64,000 nucleotides of DNA from Desulfopila sp. IMCC35008 (GCF_010646885.2 NZ_CP050700.1:4056501-4120500), one strand, 5' to 3'; positions 26,481 through 35,831 are shown, counted from the first letter of the stretch. Notes: generated by a model not told the origin, from the sequence alone. Translations and numbers: made by a program.

Positions 26481-26540
26481 AATAACATAAAACAATATAC
26501 CCGGCCTTCAACAGGCCCCGCGTGCTATTCGATGTTTATT
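26481..26540 (+). repeat. attC-like imperfect palindrome
   Basis: 60 bp starting AATAACATAAAACAATA and ending TATTCGATGTTTATT. The outer arms pair (AATAACAT with ATGTTTATT, one extra base), and the inner GGCC TTCAACA GGCC forms a stem. Length, single unpaired bases and position right after a small gene all fit an attC site, though R' reads GTTTATT rather than GTTRRRY. Confidence 0.5.
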
Positions 26541-26674
26541 AAGACCGAGATAATTCAAATATATATTATTGATCTAAAACCATGCACCAGAAGCTCCAAA
26601 GAACCATATCTCAACAATGTATTTAAAAACGATTAGTTGGTAAGAACTCCTACACATAAGGAGCGACAAAGATA

Positions 26675-27556
26675 ATGTTGAAATTCATTCAGGCGGGAGT
26701 TCTTAACGTCGCCTATTTTGATCACGGCCCTTCAAAAGGCGATATTGTGTTGCTCCTTCACGGCTTTCCATATGATGTGCATGCTTTTAATGTGGTTAAA
26801 GATATATTAGTATCAAAGGGTTGCCGCATTATCATCCCCTATCTGCGTGGGTATGGACCCACACAGTTTTTATCAGCAGATACACCACGATCGGGCCAAC
26901 AGGCCGTCCTCGCTCATGATGTTCTTGCATTCATGGATGCACTCAAGATTACGAGAGCCGTACTTGCAGGGTATGACTGGGGTGGGCGTGCCGCATGTAT
27001 ATTGGCGGCTCTCTGGCCAGATCGCGTGAGCGGCCTTGTTTCGGTAGGGGGATATAACATTCATGACATTCCTGGCTCGTTGAAACCACAGAAACCAGAA
27101 GATGAATACCGGTTTTGGTATCAATACTATTTCCACTCTGAGAGGGGGAGGAGAGGGTTATTCGAGAACCGCCGCGAACTTTGCAAACTCCTTTGGCGAC
27201 TGTGGTCACCCACCTGGGACTTTTCTGACCAAGACTTCAACCAGACCGCTATTTCATTTGACAATGCAGACTTTGTGGATGTAGTGATTCATTCGTACCG
27301 GCATCGCTATGGCCTGGTTCCTGGCGACTCATCAGTCGAAGAAACCGAGCTACGTCTTACTCAACTGCCCAAAATAGCTGTGCCTTCCATAACACTTGAT
27401 GGGCTTGACGATGGTGTTCTCCCCTCAGGTGGTTCGGCGGGACATCGACACTTCTTCACCAGTCAATATAATCATCGGGAGATTCCCGGCGTTGGCCACA
27501 ATCTCCCACAGGAGGCGCCGGGCGAGTTCGCCAAAGCTGTGCTCTCCTTTATGTGA
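26675..27556 (+). CDS. Alpha/beta hydrolase, epoxide hydrolase/haloalkane dehalogenase type
   Basis: 293 residues, cytosolic. The oxyanion-hole motif HGFPYD is at about residue 30. The nucleophile elbow GYDWGG has Asp near 104, which marks the Asp-nucleophile branch (epoxide hydrolases, haloalkane and fluoroacetate dehalogenases) rather than Ser esterases. The acid is likely in DGLDDGVLP and the catalytic His in GVGHNLPQE near the end. The GYGPT segment after RG is also common in epoxide hydrolases. The substrate cannot be read from sequence. It starts at ATG 26675 after AGGAGCGACAAAGATA, a good ribosome binding site. Confidence 0.85.
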   Translation: MLKFIQAGVLNVAYFDHGPSKGDIVLLLHGFPYDVHAFNVVKDILVSKGCRIIIPYLRGYGPTQFLSADTPRSGQQAVLAHDVLAFMDALKITRAVLAGYDWGGRAACILAALWPDRVSGLVSVGGYNIHDIPGSLKPQKPEDEYRFWYQYYFHSERGRRGLFENRRELCKLLWRLWSPTWDFSDQDFNQTAISFDNADFVDVVIHSYRHRYGLVPGDSSVEETELRLTQLPKIAVPSITLDGLDDGVLPSGGSAGHRHFFTSQYNHREIPGVGHNLPQEAPGEFAKAVLSFM

Positions 27557-27766
27557 GTGAAAATATCAAGGTCAGATAAAAGCCAGGTGGCAGATCTTGC
27601 TTTATGCCACAGCAAATAAAGACATCGAAATTATCGATAAGAAAGAGAAGCCCAAGCGCCACAAAAAAGATGCTTCCGCTGAATTGCTAATGAGTAATTG
27701 AATCAGGTCGTCGAATAGCAGCATAAACTAGAATTGCCTAACAATAGGCCAGAAAGATTATAGACT
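27557..27766. other. Short gene scrap and attC-like core
   Basis: The plus frame reads RWQILLYATANKDIEIID then KKEKPKRHKKDASAELLMSN, ending at TGA 27699-27701, without a start: probably the tail of a lost gene. GTGGCA ... TGCCAC forms a small stem inside it. GCCTAACAATAGGC near 27735 contains a perfect R''-type GCCTAAC, but no partner R' follows before the next ATG. Confidence 0.3.
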
Positions 27767-28720
27767 ATGGACATTAAACCTTTCAAAGGTGAACACATTA
27801 GCGATGCCAGCGTACTCTTTCGAAAAGGATATGCGAAGCTAAGGTCTCGATTTCCCTATTTGCCAGACAAGGTCGAGAAAACTGAATGGATTACAGAAAA
27901 ACTGTCGGGGATTGTAGAAAAACATCCGGGTTTCGTAGCAATACGAGCAAATGAAGTTGTTGGTTATATGATTGGCTACCCGGTAATCCAAGAGCTGAAG
28001 GGATCACAAACTGGCGCTTATGTGCCAGAATGGGGCAATGCCACTGCTCGTGAAAATAGTGAGGACATCTGCACTAGTTTGTACAGGGCAATTTCTGAAT
28101 CATGGATAGACGTGCGCAGTTATAATCACATCATCTCATTTCTGGTGAACGAGAATATAATTGAGACGATGTCATTATTAGGTTTTGGAATGCAGGTGAT
28201 TGATGCCGGAAGAAATCTATCTCAACCAAGGATTGAAACGAAGCCTGATGTCGTGATTGAGATTGGGACAGAAAAGCACATCTATCAACTACAAGAAATC
28301 GACCACCTGATCAATGTGCACCTGGAAGCGGCCCCATGTTTCCTGAAGCGATGCAATGAAATCAAAGATGCGGGCGACATCAGAAAAGATTTTTTTTCTC
28401 AGGATGTAATTACTGTTGTAGCAACGAAAGGAGACAAGGTCGTTTCATGTATTCGAGGAAGAATGCACCACGGAAATACCGCTTTGTTACATCATAAAAA
28501 TGTTTTCGGAATAAACTTCGGATATACACGACAAGAATATCGAAACAGCAAAATAGCCACCGCTGTATTGTCTAAAGCAATCGAAGTGGCATCAGGTGAT
28601 GGTGCCTCCATGTGTAGTGTTGACTTTGAGCCTCAGAACGTTGCAGCTCGATATTTCTGGTTAAGCCACTTTTCACCAATCATTTACTCTTTTATTCGAA
28701 AGGTAGATGATAGAATATAA
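27767..28720 (+). CDS. GNAT-family acetyltransferase, probable double domain
   Basis: 317 residues, cytosolic. The N-terminal GNAT-like half (about 1-165) has VEKHPGFVAIRANEVVGYMI and a LLGFGMQVIDAGR ending. The C-terminal half (about 165-310) has TVVATKGDKVVSCIRGRMHH, then a motif A-like YTRQEYRNSKIATAVLSKAI and VDFEPQNVAARYFW. This pattern of a degenerate first domain and an acetyl-CoA-binding second domain is common in cassette-borne GNATs. The acceptor is unknown. The ATG has no strong ribosome binding site. Confidence 0.75.
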   Translation: MDIKPFKGEHISDASVLFRKGYAKLRSRFPYLPDKVEKTEWITEKLSGIVEKHPGFVAIRANEVVGYMIGYPVIQELKGSQTGAYVPEWGNATARENSEDICTSLYRAISESWIDVRSYNHIISFLVNENIIETMSLLGFGMQVIDAGRNLSQPRIETKPDVVIEIGTEKHIYQLQEIDHLINVHLEAAPCFLKRCNEIKDAGDIRKDFFSQDVITVVATKGDKVVSCIRGRMHHGNTALLHHKNVFGINFGYTRQEYRNSKIATAVLSKAIEVASGDGASMCSVDFEPQNVAARYFWLSHFSPIIYSFIRKVDDRI

Positions 28721-28748
28721 GATTTTCAAATAATAGGGCAGCTGGGTG

Positions 28749-29045
28749 ATGAATCCACAGAAAGTAGTAAGAAACCAAGTGACAACACTTACTGATTTAC
28801 CAAATATCGGTAAAAAAATGGAAAAAGATCTCCAAATAATAGGGATACACCATCCTTTACAACTGAAGGGCAAATCTCCTTATGAAATGTTTGATGAGCT
28901 CTGTATAAAGACCGGCAAAAAACATGACCCCTGCGTGATAGATGTATTTATTTCTGTGACAAGATTTATGGATGGAGAGGCTCCCCAGCCTTGGTGGAAA
29001 TACACAAGGGTAAGGAAAGAGTATTTACACAATGAAAACGTATAA
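28749..29045 (+). CDS. Helix-hairpin-helix protein, Cdd1 (pathogenicity locus) family
   Basis: 98 residues. The N-terminal helix-hairpin-helix is VTTLTDLPNIGKKMEKDLQI, followed by IGIHHPLQLKGKSPYEMFDEL. The end, RFMDGEAPQPWWKYTRVRKE, is the standard signature of the Cdd1 family of small proteins, presumed to bind DNA or protein. An adjacent GTG at 28746 is a possible alternative start. The TAA stop overlaps TATAACC, the same arrangement as at 23094. Confidence 0.8.
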   Translation: MNPQKVVRNQVTTLTDLPNIGKKMEKDLQIIGIHHPLQLKGKSPYEMFDELCIKTGKKHDPCVIDVFISVTRFMDGEAPQPWWKYTRVRKEYLHNENV

Positions 29046-29390
29046 CCTGTAGTATGAGAGGACGCGAAAGTCCTCGACTTTTGCTGCGGAGGAACAGGAA
29101 GAACCATAAATGATTATCAGCCTCACTGAGGCTTTTAGATCTTCAGACAACCAGGTACGCGTTTGGCTGATGAGCCATTTTTCGCCAATCAGAAGATGGT
29201 GCCTTGCACACACCAAATGTCATGTTCAGAAAATTAGAGACTCTTGAAAAAAAATTGACAAAGGAACGGATGCCATAATTCCCGCATTACGTTATGTTCT
29301 CGCTGGCATATTACTATGAATCCACAGCTCGATCATACATTAAGACAAATCATCTAATACTATAAAAATTAAACATTTAGATTCATTCGC
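29046..29390. other. Gene-free stretch with stems and a possible promoter
   Basis: 345 bp without a gene. It contains a stem GAGGAC GCGAAA GTCCTC near 29056-29076, the terminator listed separately, and TTGACA near 29257 with a TAATTC-like box 15 bases further, a weak promoter candidate. ACGTTATG near 29292 resembles an attC R' end. Confidence 0.35.
29119..29137 (+). terminator. Small intrinsic terminator
   Basis: AGCCTC, loop ACT, GAGGCT, then TTTT. It lies about 75 bp after the Cdd1-family gene. Confidence 0.55.
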
Positions 29391-29885
29391 ATGGCACGAG
29401 TAAAGAAGATAAAGAAAGACAATGGATTCTACGGAATAGGAATCATCAACAATAGTAATGAATTAAACATCGGCACCCTCTGGAGATCCGCTTACATACT
29501 GGGAGCCAGCTTTATTTTCACCATCGATAAAAAGTACAAACCCCAAAGCAGTGACATCACAGCCGCCTGGACGAAAATCCCACTATATCATTACAACACT
29601 TTTAGTGACTTTAAAGATCATTTGCCATTTTCAACAAAGATTGTTGGGGTAGAGATGGGTGAACTATCCATCTCTTTAGGTATGTTCCAACATCCCGCCT
29701 CAGCAGTTTATCTTCTAGGGAATGAGCAATGCGGATTACAAACGAATATCACCCAGCAGTGCCATTCACTCATCAAATTGCCTGGTGATTTTTCCTTAAA
29801 TGTTGCCGTCGCCGGGAGTATTGTAATGTATGATCGAATTACTAAAGAATGTTCAGTCAGCCATCCTCAATCATTGAATGCCTGA
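29391..29885 (+). CDS. TrmH/SpoU-family RNA methyltransferase
   Basis: 164 residues of the trefoil-knot SpoU class, which transfers methyl from S-adenosylmethionine to RNA ribose. Motif 1 is NNSNELNIGTLWRSAYILGA with the catalytic Asn/Arg region. Motif 2 is AVYLLGNEQCGL and motif 3 is IKLPGDFSLNVAVAGSIVMY. There is no N-terminal RNA-binding extension, so it resembles the compact TrmL type, but the target RNA cannot be assigned. It may be the point where the accessory run gives way to ordinary genes; composition here is already less AT-rich. Confidence 0.85.
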   Translation: MARVKKIKKDNGFYGIGIINNSNELNIGTLWRSAYILGASFIFTIDKKYKPQSSDITAAWTKIPLYHYNTFSDFKDHLPFSTKIVGVEMGELSISLGMFQHPASAVYLLGNEQCGLQTNITQQCHSLIKLPGDFSLNVAVAGSIVMYDRITKECSVSHPQSLNA

Positions 29886-29954
29886 GCCGGTAATGAGGAG
29901 TGCTTTTCAGTCATCGTTTTGCAAGCCCAGCAGACATAAACTCAACAGGTACAT

Positions 29955-30422
29955 ATGACACCAGGTATTAATGCAGCAAAAAAAGCTAAAATTAAATTTG
30001 AGGTACACGAATATACTCATGATCCAAACAACGAATCATTTGGAGATGAAGCTGCCGAAAAACTGGGCGTGCCGGAAGATCAGGTTTTTAAAACATTAGT
30101 GGTCGCCTATGCAGATAGAAAACTTGCGGTAGCCGTCGTTCCAGTCTCCTCAATGCTACACCTCAAACGTCTGGCCAAAGCATTACAAGTAAAAAAAGCC
30201 AGCATGGCTCAGGCGACAGATGTTGAGCGGACAACCGGCTATGTTCTAGGTGGTGTCAGCCCTCTTGGTCAGAAAAAAAAACTTCCAACTGTCATTGACT
30301 CTTCCGCCATGGAACATCCAACGATATTTGTCAGTGCGGGTCGTCGTGGGCTAAGCATTCAACTGGCCCCACAAGATCTATTGTCTCTTACCAAGGGACA
30401 ATTTGAAGATATAAGCACGTAA
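29955..30422 (+). CDS. ybaK: Cys-tRNA(Pro) deacylase YbaK/EbsC
   Basis: 155 residues of the YbaK/ProX editing family, which hydrolyses Cys mischarged on tRNA(Pro). Segments are EVHEYTHDPNNESFGDEAAE, a VPEDQVFKTLVV block with the conserved catalytic Lys, AVVPVSSMLHLKRLAKAL, and TGYVLGGVSPLGQKKKLP, the hallmark GGxSPxG loop. The length is typical. It stands alone with 69 bp before and 49 bp after it, in the same direction as its neighbours. Confidence 0.93.
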   Translation: MTPGINAAKKAKIKFEVHEYTHDPNNESFGDEAAEKLGVPEDQVFKTLVVAYADRKLAVAVVPVSSMLHLKRLAKALQVKKASMAQATDVERTTGYVLGGVSPLGQKKKLPTVIDSSAMEHPTIFVSAGRRGLSIQLAPQDLLSLTKGQFEDIST

Positions 30423-30471
30423 ATGACATCCAATCATTTCAAACAAAGATTAATTACAAAAGGATAAATCC

Positions 30472-30813
30472 ATGACAGACCTCCCCGCTTGCGACCAATG
30501 TGGTTCAGAATATACCTATGACGATGGAACGTTGTTCGTTTGCCCCGAATGCGGCTATGAATGGTCAAAAACTGTAACTGCCGAAGAAGAAAGTACTGAA
30601 AAAGCTATTACCGACGCCAATGGAAATACCCTTAAAGATGGTGATAACATCACTGTTATAAAAAACCTGAAGGTTAAAGGTTCTTCCGTCGTGGTCAAAG
30701 TAGGAACCAAAGTCAAAAATATCAGGCTGGTTGATGGCGATCACGATATAGACTGTAAGATTGATGGAATTGGTGCAATGAAACTCAAATCGGAGTTTGT
30801 AAAAAAGGTGTAA
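30472..30813 (+). CDS. yjdM: PhnA/YjdM-type zinc-ribbon protein
   Basis: 113 residues. The N-terminal zinc ribbon is [22 protein letters not shown]. The PhnA core follows: [20 protein letters not shown] and [20 protein letters not shown]. The family was once called alkylphosphonate uptake protein PhnA, but no phosphonate function is proven. ATG 30472 follows AAAGGATAAATCC, a good ribosome binding site. It is the last plus-strand gene before the convergent GGDEF-EAL gene. Confidence 0.93.
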   Translation: MTDLPACDQCGSEYTYDDGTLFVCPECGYEWSKTVTAEEESTEKAITDANGNTLKDGDNITVIKNLKVKGSSVVVKVGTKVKNIRLVDGDHDIDCKIDGIGAMKLKSEFVKKV

Positions 30814-30913
30814 ACTACCTCTGCAGGGCAATTCTCTATACAACTTGACCAGAAGGCTGTTTCGACTCGTGAAATAGCCGGTATAGATGTGCAGGAAACC
30901 TGGAGAATCCCCT

Positions 30914-33796
30914 CTAAATCGGACACTCTTCTCCTTTCCTGACCGGCTCACTGATATATTGCGATTTTCGTAACAGTTGTGTCATTTCGTCTGCAGGTAA
31001 CGGGCTCGAATAATAATACCCCTGAATTATATCGCACCCGAGCTCTCTGAGTTTTTCCAGTTGCCGCCTGGTCTCAACACCCTCTGCCACGACAGTCAGG
31101 CCAAGCCCATGACCCATTGTAATTATTGTCTTAGCCAGACCTTCATCTTTTGGGTTACTATCGATTTCGTCAACAAACGATTTATCGATCTTGAGCTTAT
31201 CCAGAGGAAATTTCTTGAGGTACGACAGTGATGAATACCCTGTACCAAAATCATCAATGGAGATAGTACCGCCCAGCGATTTAAACTTTCGCATGATATC
31301 TACAGATCTTTCAACATCCTGCATAATAAGGCTTTCAGTAATCTCAAGATCAAGGTTCTGAGGGTTTAAACCTGCTTGCTCAATTATGCCGCTCAACTGG
31401 CTTGAAAAATGCTCATCCCTGAAATGTCTGGGTGAGATATTTACCGCTATACACAACGGATCCTCCAATTCATCCTGCCAGAGTTTGGCCTGTATACAGG
31501 CAGTTTGCATGACCCACTCACTCAGGGGCAGGATAAGCCCACTTTCTTCTGCCACGGGGATAAAGGAAGCGGGGGAAATCACCTGCCTGTCAGCTTGTAT
31601 CCAGCGCAGAAGCGCCTCGACACCAATTATCTTATTGTCCCTTATACGTACCTGGGGCTGATAATAGAGCTGCAGATCAGAACCACTTAAAGCAGAGCGA
31701 AGATCAGCCTCAAGCCGTAATTTTTTCTGAATAAGGTCGTTCATCTCATCAGAAAAAAACAGATAGTTGTTACGCCCACTCTTTTTCGCCTCATACATTG
31801 CGATATCAGCATGTTTCACCAGCTCATCCACCCCCGTACCATCTTTTGGATAGACACTGATACCAATACTACCGGTAATAAAGAACTCATTGCCGGCTAC
31901 ATGAAACGGAGGCTCAAGAAGGTGAATAAATTTATTGGCCACTGTTGCGGTAACACGTAGATCTGTCAGTTCTTCCAGCAGTATCACAAATTCATCTCCA
32001 CCAAGTCGGGCAACGGTATCTCCACTCCTGCATGCCTCTTTCAGGCGTTTACCGACCATCTTCAGAAGGACATCACCACCAGAATGACCTAACTGATCAT
32101 TCACCTTCTTAAAATTATCGAGATCGAGGAAAAGAATTGCCACCGATTTGCCGGCCCGATGGGCTCGGGTTATAGCCAGATGCAACCTGTCAAACAACAG
32201 TGAACGGTTAGGCAGGGCGGTGAGATGATCGTGTGTTGCCTGATAGGTTAATCTTTTGAGTGCCTGTTTTTTTTCTGTCACATCACTGATACCGAAAACT
32301 GCCCCAAGGGAATTACCCGCATCATCCATGAGAGGTCCGGCCGTCACCTGCACGATATGTTCATTGCCTGAGCGATCATAAAAAACGGCTTCTTCCTGCA
32401 TGTGGATTATTTCCGATTTATCAATACATTCCCTGACGATTGTGCAGGGCTTCTCCCCTTCATTCTCTGTCAACACAGGAAAAATCTCGTTCACCCTTAA
32501 GCCGATAGCTTCTGCATTCCTGTATCCGGTCAGCTTTTCAGCTGCCGGGTTCAGGTACTCTATCAGACAATCAATATTGGTTGTAATGACGCCGTCACCT
32601 ATTGAATGCAGCGTCACAAAGGCACGTTCCCTCTCCTTAAAGAGTTTTCTCAATAAACTTTCCAGCCGATCCCACATCCAGACAGGGTAACTCAACGCCA
32701 CGGTAACAAGAACTGCTACAGGCGGAAACCAGACCTGCATCTTCACGAGTAGAAAAACGGTAATACACAAGGTAACAAAAAGACTCCCGCCCACAATTAC
32801 CAGGAGAAATCGTTCAGAGAACAAGGTAAAAGTGAATAGAGGGATACTAATGAGCAAAGCCGCCAATAACATTGTACCAACTATACTCATTGGTACAATG
32901 GCCAACCTGTTTTCCAGGGTATCCAATAGATTTGCATTAATCTCAACCCCGGACATAGGGACAGACTCACCCGAAACCGGAGTCGGCAGAGCATCGCTGA
33001 GTCCGGAGGCTGTTGTTCCCACCAGAACATACTTTCCCCTTACTGCTCTCGGGTCAAATTCCGGCGCCATGAATTCCGCATAGGATAATTGCCTGAAGTG
33101 TCCTGGTTTACCTGCAAACGGGAGGAGTACCTCATAATCGCGTACCCAATTACCTGAAGCAGCCCCGGCAAGATTTTTGTTTCTCTTACCGGGCAGCCTT
33201 TGCACACTTTCCGGGGACCCAAACCGCAGCATTGACAGGGCAAAAGCGTCCCAGTTCGGGCTGCCAAGCCCTCCCCTTAAAAACGTCCGGCGCATGATTC
33301 CATCTGAATCCAGTTCAAAATCCACATGACCAAGGCCGGCTGTTCCTTGTCTGACCGACTCAATGGGTTCTGTCAGGTTCAGGCCCTTGCCGGCCCTATT
33401 CCATTCAGCAAAAACCGGCATAATAACACGACCACTTCGGGAAACAGCTTCGGCAAGCAAGATATCATCCTGGCCATTCCGTCGATCCGGCTCTGCAAAA
33501 ATAATATCAAAACCGATTACCCCTGCCCCGCCTATCGACAACTTGTCTATCAGATCCGCATGAACCCGCCGTGGCCAGGGCCACTGCCCATACTGCGACA
33601 AACTCAGCTCATCAATAGCCAGGATGACAATGCTTTCGGATGGGGGTCTTGTAACCCTTGAGGAAATGGCGTCATAGACAAACCTGTCCATTCTCTGCAG
33701 TCCCTGGCTGTATGTTAGCAGGAGCCCCAGAAGGAGCAGAAATAGTCGCGGCAGAAGATTTCTCCGCCATGATTTTCCCAAATCGCGTTTTCTCAT
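30914..33796 (-). CDS. CHASE2-PAS-GGDEF-EAL membrane protein
   Basis: 960 residues. TM1 is near 15-30, a periplasmic CHASE2 domain at about 35-290 (ESIVILAIDELSLSQYGQWP; VIGFDIIFAEPDR), then three membrane helices at about 300-375. A PAS domain lies at about 395-510, GGDEF at about 515-680 with intact GGDEF and an RSGD inhibitory site five residues upstream. EAL at about 700-945 has EALLRW, ESLIMQD and DDFGTGYSS. Synthesis and hydrolysis of c-di-GMP both look possible. Its ATG overlaps the stop of the LysM-FecR gene (ATGA), so the periplasmic FecR protein is a likely partner or ligand for CHASE2. Confidence 0.95.
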   Translation of the reverse strand: MRKRDLGKSWRRNLLPRLFLLLLGLLLTYSQGLQRMDRFVYDAISSRVTRPPSESIVILAIDELSLSQYGQWPWPRRVHADLIDKLSIGGAGVIGFDIIFAEPDRRNGQDDILLAEAVSRSGRVIMPVFAEWNRAGKGLNLTEPIESVRQGTAGLGHVDFELDSDGIMRRTFLRGGLGSPNWDAFALSMLRFGSPESVQRLPGKRNKNLAGAASGNWVRDYEVLLPFAGKPGHFRQLSYAEFMAPEFDPRAVRGKYVLVGTTASGLSDALPTPVSGESVPMSGVEINANLLDTLENRLAIVPMSIVGTMLLAALLISIPLFTFTLFSERFLLVIVGGSLFVTLCITVFLLVKMQVWFPPVAVLVTVALSYPVWMWDRLESLLRKLFKERERAFVTLHSIGDGVITTNIDCLIEYLNPAAEKLTGYRNAEAIGLRVNEIFPVLTENEGEKPCTIVRECIDKSEIIHMQEEAVFYDRSGNEHIVQVTAGPLMDDAGNSLGAVFGISDVTEKKQALKRLTYQATHDHLTALPNRSLLFDRLHLAITRAHRAGKSVAILFLDLDNFKKVNDQLGHSGGDVLLKMVGKRLKEACRSGDTVARLGGDEFVILLEELTDLRVTATVANKFIHLLEPPFHVAGNEFFITGSIGISVYPKDGTGVDELVKHADIAMYEAKKSGRNNYLFFSDEMNDLIQKKLRLEADLRSALSGSDLQLYYQPQVRIRDNKIIGVEALLRWIQADRQVISPASFIPVAEESGLILPLSEWVMQTACIQAKLWQDELEDPLCIAVNISPRHFRDEHFSSQLSGIIEQAGLNPQNLDLEITESLIMQDVERSVDIMRKFKSLGGTISIDDFGTGYSSLSYLKKFPLDKLKIDKSFVDEIDSNPKDEGLAKTIITMGHGLGLTVVAEGVETRRQLEKLRELGCDIIQGYYYSSPLPADEMTQLLRKSQYISEPVRKGEECPI

Positions 33797-35433
33797 AACA
33801 TAAAGAGCAACATGATTGCGCCAGGAATACTAAATGCCCAGGGTGATGGCGGCGGTGCAGGCACATGTACAGTCTGATACGGGCCGAACGGACCGGCAAA
33901 ACCATCAGAATCGACAATGGCCACCCTGATATAATAGGTGCCCGGTTCAAAATGTTTTAGATTATACTGTGGTTCCCTGACCTTATCGTCGAAAAGCAGG
34001 TTTGTAAATTCAGGATCATGAGCTACCTGGCATGTAAAGCTCTGCCCCGGCTCGGCTTTACGCCAGCGAAAAGCCATCTCTTCAACATCCATTTCTGCAT
34101 CAGACATGTCCGGGCTGGGTGGCGTGCGCCTGAACTTCTGCGGATCACTAAACGGCCCTGTTTTACCGTCACCGTCAACACTTGCCACCCGCCAGAAATA
34201 GACACCGGGAACAACCGCAATGTCGGGGGTATAGGTAGTGGAAGTAAGACCCTTTATATCAGCGACAGGTTTGCCAAAACTCTCATCGGCAGCAAGCTGA
34301 AACCAATATTGTTCGGCCTCTTGCGGTTCTGACCATTGAAACACCGCTACAGGCTGCTGAAGAACCGCATCGGCCACCGGCGCAACCTGCATGGGCGGTA
34401 CAGGATGGGCCTGAACAACAAAGGAGTGGACAGAATACAGACCTTCCAGCCCCTTCCCATCGATACCGTGAACACGGAGGAAATAGGTATTATCCGGCAG
34501 ATCGGGGCCCCACATGTTTGCAGACGGAAAGGCTTTATCGTACAAGAGAGTGAGAAAGTGTTTGTCTTTTGCAATCTGCAACCGGTACTGAACAGCCCCC
34601 TCAACCTTGCTCGGTTTCAAGAGAAACGGTACCCGCAGTACAGTATCAGGAAAACCTGACAGATCTGGAGCAGGCAGGAGCTTAACAGGGTCGAGCGGCC
34701 CCTTGTCAGGATAGGAAATCGTTCCGAACCCTTCAGGTACATTTTTTGATTCCCCAGAACCTGCGACACCGACAGCTCCGGTAAGTACTTCTGCCCGGGA
34801 CTCCCCGGCTTTTTCCGCACTTATCCTGTATTCCGTACCCCGGACGGCTGCAATGGCGGAAGGTGTTGATATTTCAAACCGTGATCCCGGGCCACGATGA
34901 GGGATGACGTTGTTGTGAGATCGTCCCGACTCAAGGCGTACCTTGGTGTCGGCCATGCCTGTCGCACCATAGCTCACCAACCTCTCCATCTTCATCTCGG
35001 ATTCTGCCTGAATCAAGACCTTCGAACCGTCTGTAAACTGCAGGGTTGCATTGCTCTCAGCAGCGGTGCGGATACTATCATTGTCCCAGAGAATCTTTCC
35101 CTTTACTGCTACAAGCTCGTGTCCGGTATTACGTTCGATAATCGTTGCTTCACCGGTCAATTCAATAATTGTGGCAACCGATGAACCATACTTGAGCCAT
35201 TCCATAGGGAAGCGCAGTGTGGTACCCGGCGGAATATTATACGGGTCGGGAACGTTGTTCAACTCCACGAGATCTTTCCAATACCGCATGCTCTTAAGAT
35301 GCTTTTTGGAAAGAATCCATAAATTGTCCCCCGGTTGGACGGTATAGACCCAATCCTTTGCCAGGGATGACACTGCAAAACCAAATGAAAGAAACAGAAG
35401 GAAGCCGGAAAAGATGATTTTAATTTTTCTCAT
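33793..35433 (-). CDS. LysM-FecR periplasmic protein with Ig-like repeats
   Basis: 546 residues. A signal peptide covers about 1-25. LysM (about 29-78, YTVQPGDNLWILSKKHLK...IPPGTTLRFP) binds peptidoglycan. A FecR domain lies at about 95-215 (ATIIERNTGHELVAVKGKIL; FEISTPSAIAAVRGTEYRIS). Three fibronectin/Ig-like repeats follow between about 270 and 515, each with the pattern FxW...A..Y.....D..F. The extreme C-terminus is hydrophobic (PSPWAFSIPGAIMLLFML) and ends without positive residues. LysM-FecR proteins paired with CHASE2 enzymes are a known but poorly studied arrangement; here the genes are translationally coupled. Confidence 0.9.
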   Translation of the reverse strand: MRKIKIIFSGFLLFLSFGFAVSSLAKDWVYTVQPGDNLWILSKKHLKSMRYWKDLVELNNVPDPYNIPPGTTLRFPMEWLKYGSSVATIIELTGEATIIERNTGHELVAVKGKILWDNDSIRTAAESNATLQFTDGSKVLIQAESEMKMERLVSYGATGMADTKVRLESGRSHNNVIPHRGPGSRFEISTPSAIAAVRGTEYRISAEKAGESRAEVLTGAVGVAGSGESKNVPEGFGTISYPDKGPLDPVKLLPAPDLSGFPDTVLRVPFLLKPSKVEGAVQYRLQIAKDKHFLTLLYDKAFPSANMWGPDLPDNTYFLRVHGIDGKGLEGLYSVHSFVVQAHPVPPMQVAPVADAVLQQPVAVFQWSEPQEAEQYWFQLAADESFGKPVADIKGLTSTTYTPDIAVVPGVYFWRVASVDGDGKTGPFSDPQKFRRTPPSPDMSDAEMDVEEMAFRWRKAEPGQSFTCQVAHDPEFTNLLFDDKVREPQYNLKHFEPGTYYIRVAIVDSDGFAGPFGPYQTVHVPAPPPSPWAFSIPGAIMLLFML

Positions 35434-35831
35434 AATCGTCCCTGTAATCTATTCACATGGTCTATTACATGTGAATTCTACAATCCGAACAATCACTTTG
35501 GAAAAGAAGAGGGGTGGATGAAAACTATACTAAAGTATCCACACTTCTCTTCTTCATTGCAAGAAAAGAGCAATAATTATTAAACACAATAATATAAAGA
35601 ACATTTCTGACAAAAAGATAACGGTACCTCATTATCAATGAAATCACAGGAGCTTCACGGTAACTGCACAGACCGGTTTTATCCCAGGAGGGTTCTCAAC
35701 ACTTCTGGATATTGCAATTGCGAAAAAACGCCCCTGCTCCCTTTAAGATCGCAACCGTTTGACATCGTTTAACCTTCCCCTCTATACTTAATCAAGGGTA
35801 CCTCGAAATACACCATCATCCCGGAGGTATT
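35434..35831. other. Divergent promoter region with an imperfect hairpin
   Basis: Nearly 400 bp between the leftward LysM-FecR gene and the rightward antiporter. AAGAAGAGGGGTGGAT (35504-35519) and ATCCACACTTCTCTTCTT (35537-35554) form an imperfect inverted repeat around a 17-base loop. It may be a terminator-like leader or an operator. A CCCGGAGG ribosome binding site precedes the antiporter ATG. No gene is seen. Confidence 0.5.

Noticed and set aside
27732..27748. GCCTAACAATAGGC as an attC site
   Set aside because: It has a perfect R''-like half but no R' partner or stem before the next gene.
29257..29285. TTGACA/TAATTC promoter
   Set aside because: Spacing is 15 bases and the next gene starts over 100 bases later; too weak to list as a feature.
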